A stretch of 64,000 nucleotides of DNA from Rathayibacter sp. VKM Ac-2804 (GTDB lineage: Bacteria > Actinomycetota > Actinomycetes > Actinomycetales > Microbacteriaceae), in contig NZ_CP047420.1 in NCBI RefSeq assembly GCF_009866655.1, forward strand, positions 1,054,001-1,118,000. The letters are read 5' to 3'. Shown piece by piece: positions 1-8,150 of the stretch. Numbering within the stretch: the stretch's first letter is position 1; every line of letters starts with the position of its first letter. The notes beneath the pieces were generated by a model. It was not told the origin of the DNA, searched no databases, and saw only the letters and a program-made list of their open reading frames with translations. The position numbers were made by a program, and so were the translations under genes.

Positions 1-1676
1 TGCAGCTCGCCACCGTCGCGGCGGCCGTCCTGGTCTGCGCGGGGCTGGTGACCGCTTTGAGCGTGCAGCAGCTGCAGGGCGAGGCGGAGGAGACGGCGCT
101 CGCCATCGCCCGCACCGTCGCCGAGGACTCCGACGTGCGCGACGCCGTCGCCGCCTCCTCCGCCGACCCGGCCGTGCCCTCCCGCGCGGAGCTCGAGGGC
201 GGGACGCTCGAGACCGCCGCCGAGGCCATCGAGGAGCGCACCGGCGCGCTCTTCGTCGTGATCACCGACGACCGCGGCATCCGGCTCGCCCACCCCGACC
301 CCGAGCGACTCGGCGAGGTGGTCTCGACGAGTGCGGAGGAGGCGCTCGCCGGCCGGGAGTCGGTGTCCTGGGGCACCGGCACGCTCGGCGAGTCCGCGCG
401 GGCGAAAGTGCCGGTCTACGGACCGGACGGCGCGCGCGTGGTCGGCGAGGTGAGCATCGGCTTCGCCCGCTCCAGCGTCTTCGACGACCTGCCGACCGCG
501 CTGCTGGGCGTGCTCGCGGCGGCGCTCGCCGGGCTCGTGCTCGCGGCCGTCGCCTCGGTCTTCATCCGGCGCCGGCTGCTGCGGCTGACGCTCGGCCTCG
601 CGCCGGAGGAGCTCACCGCGCTGGTGCAGGACCAGGCCGCGGTGCTCGACGGGGTCGACGAGGGGGTGCTCGCCCTCGACCGCGACGGGCGGGTCGGCGT
701 CTGCAACGCGCGCGCCGCCGCGATCCTCGGCTCGGAGGATCCGACCGGTCGCGCCCTGCACGGCCGCGCGCTCGCCGACCTCGGGCTGCCGCAGCCGCTC
801 GCCGACGCGATCGCCGCGGCCCTCGCCTCGACGGAGCCCTCCCGCGGGAACGGCGAGGAGGGCTTCGTCGTGCGCTCCCGCATCGTCTACGTGGACATCC
901 GGCGGGTGACCCGGGGCGACCGCGATCTCGGCGTCGTGGTGGTGCTGCGCGATCGGACGGCGCTCGCCGCGCTCAGCCGGCGCCTCGACGCCGTCGGCGC
1001 GATGACCAACGCGCTGCGGGTGCAGCGGCACGAGTTCGCCAACCGTCTGCACGTGGTGGCCGGTCTGCTCGATGCGGGCCGGACGGGGTCGGCGCGCGAG
1101 TACCTCGACGAGGTGCTGACCCGCGGGCCGCTGAAGTACCCGGTGCAGCACGCCGACCGGCTGCAGGAGCCCTACCTCCAGGCGCTGGTCGGCGCGAAGG
1201 GGATCGAGGCGGCCGAGCGCGGCGTCCTGCTGACCCTCGGCGAGGAGACGCTGGTGCGCGGGACGGTGATCGAGCCGGAGGACGTCGCGACGGTGGTCGG
1301 CAACCTCGTCGACAACGCGGTGCGCGCGGCCGTCGAGGGGAGCCGCGACGTGCGCTTCGTCGAGGTCGAGCTGCTCGACGACGGCGACGCGCTCTTCGTG
1401 ACGGTGGCGGACTCCGGCGACGGCGTCGCGGATCCGGAGTCGCTCTTCGCCCGCGGGCCGGGCGCGGTGGACGAGGACGACGACCGCGTGCACGGCCGCG
1501 GCTTCGGACTGCCGCTCTGCCGCGAGGTCGCGGCGCGGCGCGGCGGCGAGGTGTGGCTGGCGGACGCCGGTGGCGAGTCCTCCGGGGCGGTGCTCTGCGC
1601 GCGGCTGCCGGGCGCGGTGCTGCCGCCGGAGGACGAGCTGCGCGACGAGTCGCGGCTCGAGGAGGAGGACCGATGA
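1..1676 (+). CDS. Sensor histidine kinase, DcuS/CitA family (5' partial)
   Basis: Membrane sensor kinase of the DcuS/CitA type, which senses carboxylates or similar solutes outside the cell and phosphorylates the downstream regulator. The reading frame is open to the left edge, where codons from base 3 encode a hydrophobic stretch, so the first transmembrane segment is cut. Then come an extracytoplasmic sensor domain (to about base 490), a second transmembrane segment (about 490-570), a PAS domain (about 620-970) and the kinase. The phospho-accepting His codon is 1029-1031 in the context RHEFANRLHV, typical of this family, followed by the N box NLVDNAVRAA and a G-rich ATP lid near GRGFGLPLC. 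It overlaps the response regulator by ATGA. The true start lies outside the window. The ligand cannot be told from sequence. Confidence 0.9.
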   Translation, partial: QLATVAAAVLVCAGLVTALSVQQLQGEAEETALAIARTVAEDSDVRDAVAASSADPAVPSRAELEGGTLETAAEAIEERTGALFVVITDDRGIRLAHPDPERLGEVVSTSAEEALAGRESVSWGTGTLGESARAKVPVYGPDGARVVGEVSIGFARSSVFDDLPTALLGVLAAALAGLVLAAVASVFIRRRLLRLTLGLAPEELTALVQDQAAVLDGVDEGVLALDRDGRVGVCNARAAAILGSEDPTGRALHGRALADLGLPQPLADAIAAALASTEPSRGNGEEGFVVRSRIVYVDIRRVTRGDRDLGVVVVLRDRTALAALSRRLDAVGAMTNALRVQRHEFANRLHVVAGLLDAGRTGSAREYLDEVLTRGPLKYPVQHADRLQEPYLQALVGAKGIEAAERGVLLTLGEETLVRGTVIEPEDVATVVGNLVDNAVRAAVEGSRDVRFVEVELLDDGDALFVTVADSGDGVADPESLFARGPGAVDEDDDRVHGRGFGLPLCREVAARRGGEVWLADAGGESSGAVLCARLPGAVLPPEDELRDESRLEEEDR

Positions 1677-2341
1677 CCCCGGATCAGCAGGAGCGCACCG
1701 TGCTCGTCGTCGACGACGACTTCCGGGTGGCGCAGCTGCACGCCGACCTCGTCGACACCCGGCAGGGCCTGCGGGCGCTGCCGCCGGTGCACACCGCCCG
1801 GGCCGCTCGCGCCGCGGTGCTCGAGCACGCGCCGGACCTGCTGCTGCTCGACGTGCACCTGCCGGACCAGAGCGGGATCGCGCTGCTGCGGGAGCTGGAG
1901 ACGGACGCGTTCGTGGTGAGCGCCGCCTCGGACGGGGCGACGGTGCGCAAGGCCCTGCACGCGGGGGCGCTGGGCTACCTGATCAAGCCGTTCGACGCGC
2001 GGCTGCTCGGCGAGCGCCTCGACGCCTACGTGCGCTTCCGCAACGTGCTGCGCGAGGACCGGGTCGCGGATCAGGAGGCGGTGGAGCGGGCGCTGCGCAT
2101 CCTGCACTCGGGCGACGCCGCGGCGGCGCAGCCGTCCCGCTCGGCGACGGAGCAGCTGGTGCTGGCGCGGCTGTCCGAGTCGGGCGCCGAGCTCTCGGCC
2201 CTCGAGGTCGCGGAGCGGGCAGGCATCTCGCGCGCGACGGCCCAGCGCTACCTCTCGGGCCTCGCGGGCCGCGGCCTGGTCGAGATGACCCTGAGCTACG
2301 GCACGACGGGTCGCCCGGAGCACCGCTACCGAGCGAAGTAG
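1673..2341 (+). CDS. Response regulator, CitB/DcuR-like
   Basis: Cytoplasmic DNA-binding partner of the kinase upstream. At 222 aa it has the family's usual length. Residues 1-120 are a receiver domain with acidic residues VVDDD near the N terminus, phospho-acceptor Asp60 in LLLLDVHLPD and the conserved Lys in LIKPF. The C-terminal part (about 155-220) is a winged-helix domain containing LEVAERAGISRATAQRYLSGL. The ATG at 1673 was chosen because it forms an ATGA overlap with the kinase stop and begins the receiver fold correctly. Longer upstream GTG starts would lie inside the kinase. Such pairs usually control uptake or breakdown of di/tricarboxylates, but no such target gene lies next to it. 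Confidence 0.9.
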   Translation: MTPDQQERTVLVVDDDFRVAQLHADLVDTRQGLRALPPVHTARAARAAVLEHAPDLLLLDVHLPDQSGIALLRELETDAFVVSAASDGATVRKALHAGALGYLIKPFDARLLGERLDAYVRFRNVLREDRVADQEAVERALRILHSGDAAAAQPSRSATEQLVLARLSESGAELSALEVAERAGISRATAQRYLSGLAGRGLVEMTLSYGTTGRPEHRYRAK

Positions 2342-2348
2342 CCCCAAA

Positions 2349-2408
2349 ACGAAGGCTGGGACGCACGATCCGGGTGATTCCTTCTCGGATCGGCGTCCCG
2401 GCCTTCGT
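2349..2408. terminator. Bidirectional terminator between the response regulator and terC
   Basis: A 16-bp inverted repeat (2349-2364 with 2393-2408, one G-U-type mismatch) encloses a second perfect 7-bp stem (2366-2372 with 2386-2392). Read on the minus strand the hairpin is followed by TTTT. It sits between two converging genes. Confidence 0.85.
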
Positions 2409-2416
2409 TGTGCGGG

Positions 2417-3445
2417 TCAGTGTCCCGTTTTGACGTCCGCACCGGTCTCGGCGGCGAGGCGCTTGCGCTCCGCGGCCTCGGCGGCCATGCGGCGACCCTT
2501 CGGGCTGACCAGCGAGGCGATGACCGTGACGGCCAGGACTCCGATGATCACAGTGAGCGAGAGGCCGGTGCCGATCTCGAAGACCTCGACGTGCTCGCCG
2601 CCGTTGATGAACGGCAGGTTGTTCTCGTGCAGCGCGTGCAGGATCAGCTTCACGCCGATGAAGGCGAGGATCGCGGCGAGGCCGTAGCTGAGGTAGACGA
2701 GGCGGTCGAGCAGTCCGTCGATCAGGAAGTACAGCTGGCGCAGACCGAGCAGCGAGAACGCCGTGGCGGTGAAGACCAGGAAGACGTCGCTGGTGAGGCC
2801 GAAGATCGCGGGGACGCTGTCGAGCGCGAACAGGATGTCCGTGCCGCCGATCGCCGCCATCACCAGGATCATCGGCGTGAGGACCTTCTTGCCGTCGATG
2901 TGCGTGTAGAACTTGTCGCCGTCGTACTGGTCGCTCGTCTTGAAGATGCGCTTGGCGAGGCGGACCATCACGTTGTCGCCGGCGTGCTCGTCGCCGGGCT
3001 TCACCAGGTTGAACGCGGTCAGCAGCAGGATCAGGCCGAAGAGGTAGAAGATCCAGGCGAAGGAGTTGATCAGCGCGGCGCCGAGGAAGATGAAGCCGGT
3101 GCGGGCGATCAGCGCGAAGACGATGCCGAAGAGCAGCACCTTCTGCTGGTCGGCGCGGGGCACCTTGAAGCTCGCCATGATGATGAGGAAGACGAAGAGG
3201 TTGTCGACCGACAGCGCCTTCTCGGTGATGTAGCCCGCGAAGTACTCGGAGCCGGGGGTCGGTCCGCCGAAGACCAGGACGGCGACGCCGAAGAGCACGG
3301 CGATGCCGACGTAGAGGGCCGACCAGAGCGCCGACTCCTTGAGGGTCGGCTCGTGCGCCTTGCGCACGTGGAAGAAGAAGTCGAAGAGCAGGAGCAGGAC
3401 GATGAAGACGATCGTCAGGGTCCAGATCAGGGGCGACACGGTCAT
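2417..3445 (-). CDS. TerC family integral membrane protein
   Basis: 342-aa protein of the TerC/Alx family, multi-pass membrane proteins linked to metal (Mn) export, tellurite resistance or metalation of exported proteins. Hydrophobic segments fill most of the chain: residues about 5-25, 40-60, 75-95, 110-130, 135-150, then 195-310. The conserved membrane acidic residues occur in EKALSVDNLFVF and in DILFALDSVPAIFG, both family hallmarks. The C-terminal tail is cytoplasmic and charged. It is transcribed alone and ends in the bidirectional hairpin. I looked for a yybP-ykoY-like Mn riboswitch upstream and could not identify one. Alx and TerC subgroups cannot be separated here. Confidence 0.9.
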   Translation of the reverse strand: MTVSPLIWTLTIVFIVLLLLFDFFFHVRKAHEPTLKESALWSALYVGIAVLFGVAVLVFGGPTPGSEYFAGYITEKALSVDNLFVFLIIMASFKVPRADQQKVLLFGIVFALIARTGFIFLGAALINSFAWIFYLFGLILLLTAFNLVKPGDEHAGDNVMVRLAKRIFKTSDQYDGDKFYTHIDGKKVLTPMILVMAAIGGTDILFALDSVPAIFGLTSDVFLVFTATAFSLLGLRQLYFLIDGLLDRLVYLSYGLAAILAFIGVKLILHALHENNLPFINGGEHVEVFEIGTGLSLTVIIGVLAVTVIASLVSPKGRRMAAEAAERKRLAAETGADVKTGH

Positions 3446-3620
3446 GTGGGGGCTGGCCTCGCTCGAGATGGGGGATGGGGACGGACGTGGGGGCTCCGCA
3501 CGGCGCTAGAACGCTAGCGATCAGGCGGGCGGGCAGGACCGTTGTCCGACGGATCGTGAGTATCTTCTCAGTTCTTCCGCTCGTCTTCGCGCTCAGCGGC
3601 CGGAGGGCCACACTGGTCCC

Positions 3621-4508
3621 ATGCCCGGCACCGCGGTCGACAGGACCTTCCAGGACGCCTACGGCGTGACGATCCACTGGCGCTGGTGGTCGCACCCGCG
3701 CCCGAAGGCGATCGTGCAGATCGCGCACGGCGTGGGCGAGCACTCCGGCCGCTACGTCGAGCTCGCCGAGGCGCTCGTCGCCGCGGGCTACGCGGTCGCC
3801 GCCGACGATCACCGCGGGCACGGGCGCACCGGCCTCGAGCAGCACGGCGGCGACGTCGCCGAGCTCGGGCGGCTCGGCCCGGGCGGTCTGCGCGCGGCGG
3901 AGGAGGCGATCAACCGGCTGACCCGCGAGCTGGGGGCCGAGAACTGCGGCGTCCCGATCGTCCTGCTCGGCCACTCCTGGGGCTCGCTGATGGCGCAGCG
4001 GATCGTCGACCACCGCTCCGCCGACTACGCCGCCCTGATCCTCAGCGGCACGGCGTACCGCCTCCCCGGGTACATGAACGCCGGCGATCTGGCCCGCCGG
4101 CACCGGGTGCCCGGCGGGCTCGGGCTCGAGTGGCTCTCGCGCGACCCGGCGGTCTGGCAGCTCTTCCACGACGACCCGCTCACCTTCACCACCCCGCTCG
4201 CGAAGCGGATCGGGCTGCGCGAGACGCTGCGGCTCGTGGGCCGGCCGGCCCGGCGGCCCGAGCACCCGCTGCCGCTGCTGCTCGTCGTCGGTGCGGACGA
4301 CAGCCTCGGCGGCGAGCGCTCGGTGCGGGCGCTGGCCCAGGCGTACCGCCGCCGGGCCGGCTACACGGACGTCAGCGTGCGGGTGTACCCGGAGGCGCGG
4401 CACGAGCTGTTCCAGGAGCTCAACCGCGTCGAGGTCACGGCCGACCTGGTCGGCTGGCTCGACGAGCGGTTCCCCGCACCAGGGGAGGACGTCGCTCCTC
4501 CGGCCTAG
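3621..4508 (+). CDS. Alpha/beta hydrolase, monoacylglycerol-lipase-like
   Basis: Cytosolic serine hydrolase of 295 aa resembling monoacylglycerol lipases and lysophospholipases. The oxyanion region is IAHGVGEHSGRY (residues about 34-45), a classical MAGL signature. The nucleophile is Ser119 in LLGHSWGS, the acid is probably in VVGADDSL, and the catalytic His is in EARHELFQELNR near the C terminus. The ATG at 3621 is preceded by CACACT and a 6-nt gap, compatible with a leaderless transcript. It ends 9 nt before the lipoate ligase gene, whose apparent -10 hexamer overlaps this stop codon. Substrate unproven. Confidence 0.85.
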   Translation: MPGTAVDRTFQDAYGVTIHWRWWSHPRPKAIVQIAHGVGEHSGRYVELAEALVAAGYAVAADDHRGHGRTGLEQHGGDVAELGRLGPGGLRAAEEAINRLTRELGAENCGVPIVLLGHSWGSLMAQRIVDHRSADYAALILSGTAYRLPGYMNAGDLARRHRVPGGLGLEWLSRDPAVWQLFHDDPLTFTTPLAKRIGLRETLRLVGRPARRPEHPLPLLLVVGADDSLGGERSVRALAQAYRRRAGYTDVSVRVYPEARHELFQELNRVEVTADLVGWLDERFPAPGEDVAPPA

Positions 4509-4517
4509 GCTGGCGTC

Positions 4518-5567
4518 ATGCATGGCGAGTACAAGGTCCCCGGTGGAAAGCTCGTGGTCGTCGACCTCGACGTGGTCGACGGGAGGTTCGCCGGCTTCCG
4601 GCTCGCGGGCGACTTCTTCCTCGAGCCCGACACGGCCCTCGACGACATCGACCGCGCGGTGGTGGGGCTGCCGGCCGAGAGCGACGCGAGGACGATCGCC
4701 GCGGTGATCCGCCAGGCGCTCCCCGCCGATGCGGTGCTGCTCGGCTTCACCCCCGAGGCCGTCGCGGTCGCGATCCGGCGCTCGCTGCAGAAGGCGACCA
4801 GCTGGCGCGACTACGACTGGCGCATCGTGCACGCGAAGGCGGTCTCGCCGTCGATGCACCTCGCGCTCGACGAGGTGCTCACCGCGGCCGTCGGCGAGGG
4901 GCGCCGCGAGCCGACGCTGCGGATCTGGGAGTGGGACCAGCCCGCCGTGGTCATCGGCAGCTTCCAGTCGCTGCGCAACGAGGTCGACCTCGAGAACGCG
5001 GAGAAGTACGGCGTCGAGGTCGTCCGCCGCATCTCGGGCGGCGGCGCGATGTTCATGGAGGCGGGCAGCGTCGTCACCTACTCGCTCTACGTCCCCGGCG
5101 ATCTCGTGCAGGGCCTCACCTTCGCCGACTCCTACGCCTTCCTCGACGAGTGGGCCGTCAGCGCGCTGCAGTCGCTCGGCATCGACGCGGTCTACCAGCC
5201 GCTCAACGACATCACCTCGCCCTCCGGCAAGATCGGCGGAGCGGCGCAGAAGCGGCTCGGCTCCGGCGCCGTCCTGCACCACGTGACCATGAGCTACGAC
5301 ATCGACGCCGAGAAGATGGTGCAGGTGCTGCGGATCGGGCGCGAGAAGCTCTCCGACAAGGGCATCGCCTCCGCGGTGAAGCGCGTCGACCCGCTGCGCA
5401 GCCAGACCGGGCTCAGCCGTGCCGAGATCATCGAGCGGATGAAGGCGACCTTCGTCCAGCTGCACGGCGGGACCGCGGGCGATCTGACGGCCGAGGAGTA
5501 CGCGGAGGCCGAGGAGCTCGTGGCGTCGAAGTACTCGACGCCGGAGTGGCTGCGCCGGGTGCCGTGA
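4518..5567 (+). CDS. Lipoate--protein ligase family protein with N-terminal accessory domain
   Basis: 349-aa ligase expected to attach lipoate or octanoate to acyltransferase subunits and glycine-cleavage H protein. The catalytic BPL/LplA fold starts near residue 100 and contains RRISGGGAMF (lipoyl-AMP binding) and the Lys motif GKIGGAAQKR. The first 90 residues (start HGEYKVPGGKLV) look like the small lipoate-ligase C-terminal/LplB domain, which is normally after or separate from the catalytic domain. Here it is fused in front. A TAGGCT hexamer lies exactly 6 nt before the ATG, suggesting leaderless transcription independent of the hydrolase upstream. Confidence 0.85.
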   Translation: MHGEYKVPGGKLVVVDLDVVDGRFAGFRLAGDFFLEPDTALDDIDRAVVGLPAESDARTIAAVIRQALPADAVLLGFTPEAVAVAIRRSLQKATSWRDYDWRIVHAKAVSPSMHLALDEVLTAAVGEGRREPTLRIWEWDQPAVVIGSFQSLRNEVDLENAEKYGVEVVRRISGGGAMFMEAGSVVTYSLYVPGDLVQGLTFADSYAFLDEWAVSALQSLGIDAVYQPLNDITSPSGKIGGAAQKRLGSGAVLHHVTMSYDIDAEKMVQVLRIGREKLSDKGIASAVKRVDPLRSQTGLSRAEIIERMKATFVQLHGGTAGDLTAEEYAEAEELVASKYSTPEWLRRVP

Positions 5568-5603
5568 GGCGGGGCGCCCTCCGGGGCGCCGGCTCCGCTC
5601 GGC

Positions 5604-5885
5604 TCAGCTCGCGAGCAGCTCCTGGTAGTCCGGGTGGTCGGCGATGAAGTCGGCGACGAACGGGCAGAGCGGGACGACGTGCGCGCCGCGGTCGTGCGCG
5701 TCGTCCAGGGCGGCCTCGACCAGGCGGTCGCCGAGGCCCTCGTGCCGGTGCTCGGGAGCGATCTCGGTGTGCAGGAAGACCACGTCCGCGCCGCGGACCG
5801 CGTAGTCGGCGAGGCCGACGTTCTCGCCGTCGACCCACAGCGTGTACTGGGACCGGTCCTCGTCGTGGCGCACCTCGGAGATCAT
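5604..5885 (-). CDS. Small GNAT-family N-acetyltransferase (YidJ/YjdJ-like)
   Basis: 93-aa single-domain protein of the short GCN5-related acetyltransferase family. It has a beta-rich start (SQYTLWVDGENVGLADY), the acetyl-CoA loop EHRHEGLGDRLVEAAL, and the family's terminal motif VVPLCPFVADFIADHPDYQELL. Complete for this short family. Substrate unknown; such proteins may act on small metabolites or proteins. It converges with the lipoate ligase gene, 36 nt apart. Confidence 0.88.
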   Translation of the reverse strand: MISEVRHDEDRSQYTLWVDGENVGLADYAVRGADVVFLHTEIAPEHRHEGLGDRLVEAALDDAHDRGAHVVPLCPFVADFIADHPDYQELLAS

Positions 5886-5997
5886 CGCGTCACTCTACGC
5901 CGGGGCCCGCGGCGGCCCGGGCAGCCGCCCGTCGAGGCGTGTCGGAGGGGTCGGTGCCGTGTCCGAGCGGCCCGCGCCCCCGTGACACCATTGCGGA

Positions 5998-6870
5998 GTG
6001 CCCAGGACGATCCAGATCGCGGACGGCGTCCCGGAGACCCGGAGCGCGGTGATCCATGCCGAGAACCTCGAGGTCCTGCCGCTGCTCGCGGACGGGTCCT
6101 TCACCGTCGTGTACCTCGATCCGCCGTTCAACACCGGCCGCGCGCAGGTGCGGACGTCGACCACCTCCGTCCGCTCGGCGACCGGCACCATCTCCGGCTT
6201 CAAGGGCCGCAGCTACGAGCGGATCCGCGGCGACCTCCTCCGCTACGACGACCGCTTCGACGACTACTGGTCCTTCCTCGAGCCGCGCCTCGCCGAGGCC
6301 TGGCGCCTGCTCGCCGACGACGGCACCCTCTATCTGCACCTCGACTACCGCGAGGCGCACTACGCGAAGGTGCTGCTGGACGCTCTGTTCGGCCGCGAGT
6401 GCTTCCTCAACGAGATCATCTGGGCCTACGACTACGGCGCCAAGGCCACCAAGCGCTGGCCGACCAAGCACGACACGATCCTCGTCTACGTGAAGGACCC
6501 GCGCGGCTACCACTTCGACTCCGCCGCCGTGGACCGCGAGCCTTACATGGCACCCGGCCTCGTCACCCCTGAGAAGGCCGAGCGCGGCAAGCGCCCCACC
6601 GACGTCTGGTGGCACACCATCGTCTCGCCCACCGGCCGCGAGAAGACCGGCTACCCCACCCAGAAGCCCGAGGGCGTGCTCCGCCGCATCGTCCAGGCCT
6701 CCAGCCGCGAGGGCGACGCCGTGCTCGACTTCTTCGCCGGCTCCGGCACCACCGGCGCCGTCGCGCACGCCCTCGGCCGCCGCTTCGTCCTCGTCGACGA
6801 GCACGCCGACGCCATCGCGGTGATGCGCCGCCGCTTCGCCGCCCACGACCCGGAGCCCCTCTTCCTCTGA
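5998..6870 (+). CDS. Site-specific DNA methyltransferase (beta class, adenine- or cytosine-N4), orphan
   Basis: 290-aa amino-methyltransferase. Motif IV LDPPFN is at residues 40-45 and the SAM-binding motif I FFAGSGTTG is at 245-253. This IV-before-I order defines the beta class, which modifies adenine N6 or cytosine N4. The linker TGYPTQKPEGVL is typical of the family. A GTG start is used. No restriction endonuclease or specificity gene flanks it, so it is either an orphan regulatory or protective methylase or a remnant. The recognition sequence cannot be predicted from the window. Confidence 0.9.
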   Translation: MPRTIQIADGVPETRSAVIHAENLEVLPLLADGSFTVVYLDPPFNTGRAQVRTSTTSVRSATGTISGFKGRSYERIRGDLLRYDDRFDDYWSFLEPRLAEAWRLLADDGTLYLHLDYREAHYAKVLLDALFGRECFLNEIIWAYDYGAKATKRWPTKHDTILVYVKDPRGYHFDSAAVDREPYMAPGLVTPEKAERGKRPTDVWWHTIVSPTGREKTGYPTQKPEGVLRRIVQASSREGDAVLDFFAGSGTTGAVAHALGRRFVLVDEHADAIAVMRRRFAAHDPEPLFL

Positions 6871-6889
6871 CGCCCCGCCGCCCCCTCTC

Positions 6890-6930
6890 CAGAAGTTGTC
6901 GTACTCGCGTACCCCCTACGACAACTTCTG
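6890..6930. repeat. Palindromic repeat P1, copy 1
   Basis: Perfect 14-bp inverted repeat, CAGAAGTTGTCGTA with its complement (6890-6903 with 6917-6930), loop of 13 nt. It lies 20 bp after the methyltransferase stop. Two further copies are at 6972 and 8073, bracketing the DUF559-like gene. Confidence 0.9.
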
Positions 6931-6971
6931 CGGACCTGATGGCCACCTCGTCGGCGTGCGGATCCGCTCTC

Positions 6972-7012
6972 CAGAAGTTGTCGTAGAGGAGCGCCGAGTA
7001 CGACAACTTTTG
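6972..7012. repeat. Palindromic repeat P1, copy 2
   Basis: Same arms as copy 1 (6972-6985 with 6999-7012), with one wobble pair (CTTTTG instead of CTTCTG) and a different 13-nt loop. The AAGTTGTCGTA core is kept while the loop has diverged, so the arms are what is conserved. Confidence 0.9.
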
Positions 7013-7119
7013 AGGAGAGGTCGGGGCGGTAGTCCTCCACAGGGGCGGTCGGAGGGAGTTGTCCGTCGGTTGGAGGGAAGGGAGCCACGTCGTCGGCTCG
7101 AGTGCAGCACGATCGGCGC

Positions 7120-8028
7120 ATGACGGACATCGATCTAGGAGCGTTCACCCGCCGTGCGGCCCTGCGCGAAGGCGCGACGGACGGCGAACTGCGGTCGCCG
7201 CGACTGGCGAGCCCGTTCCACGGAGTGAGGACACGCGTCATGCCGGTGACGCACGTCGAGCGTGCTCTGGCCTACCGGCCGCGGCTGCGTCCGGGGCAGT
7301 TCTTCTCGCATCTGACGGCGGCCCAGCTCTGGTCGGTGCCGCTTCCCTTCCGACGGCCGGAGGACGATCCGATCCACGTCGCTACGTTCTCTCCGCGGCG
7401 ACCGCCGCGGACTCGGGGCGTCGTCGGGCACGTCCTTCTGCCGCAGAACGTCGCCGTGTCCACGAGGTTCGGACTGCCGGTGGCCGATGCGGCGTCGACA
7501 TGGGTCTCGCTCGGGATGCTCCTTCCCGACCGCGACCTCCTGGCGGCCGCCGATCACCTCCTCCTCGTGCCTCGCTACCCGGACGAGGTCGATCCGCGTC
7601 CGTACGCGGGACTCTCCGACCTGCAGGACCGAGTGAACGGATACCACGGGCCCGGACGAAGACGGCTCGAGAGCGTGCTGCGGCTCGTCTCGACCGCGGC
7701 CGCCTCCTGCAGGGAGACGGCCCTGCGATCGCTGGTTCGCGAGGCAGGACTCCCCGCCCCGGAGGTCAACGCCGAGATCACGGCCGGCGGCCGGCTCATC
7801 GCGATCGGCGACCTCGTCTTCCGCCGGTGGAAGGTGCTCGCGGAGTACGACGGCCGCCAGCACCAGACGAGCGATGCGCAGTACGCGCGCGATCGGGAGC
7901 GCTCCCTGGCGCTCCAGCTGGCGGGTTGGATCCAGGTCGTGGTCCGCGCGGACGGGCTCGGCCGAGAGCGAGCCCGCACGATCTTCGAGATCCGGGCCGC
8001 TCTGATGGCGCACGGCTGGCGGCCATGA
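7120..8028 (+). CDS. DUF559/Vsr-like nuclease-fold protein (AbiEi-like N terminus), palindrome-flanked
   Basis: 302-aa protein of unknown function. The N-terminal half (FSHLTAAQLWSVPLP) resembles the AbiEi/transcriptional-regulator-like region common in actinobacterial DUF559 proteins. The C-terminal part (about 200-302) looks like a Vsr/PD-(D/E)XK nuclease fold, with Asp231 in IGDLV, Glu242 in AEYDGRQHQ, and a terminal QLAGWIQVVVRAD strand-helix. The same Asp-10-residues-Glu spacing occurs in the related gene at 26046. The ATG at 7120 is preferred over a GTG 18 nt upstream. Palindrome P1 is present twice upstream and once 45 bp downstream. Nuclease activity is an inference. Confidence 0.75.
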   Translation: MTDIDLGAFTRRAALREGATDGELRSPRLASPFHGVRTRVMPVTHVERALAYRPRLRPGQFFSHLTAAQLWSVPLPFRRPEDDPIHVATFSPRRPPRTRGVVGHVLLPQNVAVSTRFGLPVADAASTWVSLGMLLPDRDLLAAADHLLLVPRYPDEVDPRPYAGLSDLQDRVNGYHGPGRRRLESVLRLVSTAAASCRETALRSLVREAGLPAPEVNAEITAGGRLIAIGDLVFRRWKVLAEYDGRQHQTSDAQYARDRERSLALQLAGWIQVVVRADGLGRERARTIFEIRAALMAHGWRP

Positions 8029-8072
8029 CCCGCCCTGCCTTCACCGAGAGCTCACTCCCTCCGCCGGGTCCT

Positions 8073-8113
8073 CGAAAGTTGTCGTACTCGGCCATCGAAT
8101 ACGACAACTTCTG
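8073..8113. repeat. Palindromic repeat P1, copy 3
   Basis: Arms 8073-8086 and 8100-8113 share the 11-bp AAGTTGTCGTA core with copies 1 and 2 and have two mismatches outside it. The loop is again 13 nt. It sits 45 bp after the DUF559-like stop and 38 bp before the convergent lacI-type gene. Confidence 0.88.
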
Positions 8114-8150
8114 GAGAGTGGCGAAGAGGAGGGGAGGAGAGCGCCCGCGG

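Noticed and set aside
3446..3620. Mn-sensing yybP-ykoY riboswitch before terC.
   Set aside because: I could not find the conserved paired loops in the short upstream region.
5998..6870. A restriction-modification system.
   Set aside because: No endonuclease or specificity gene flanks the methylase. The DUF559-like gene is not a known restriction partner.
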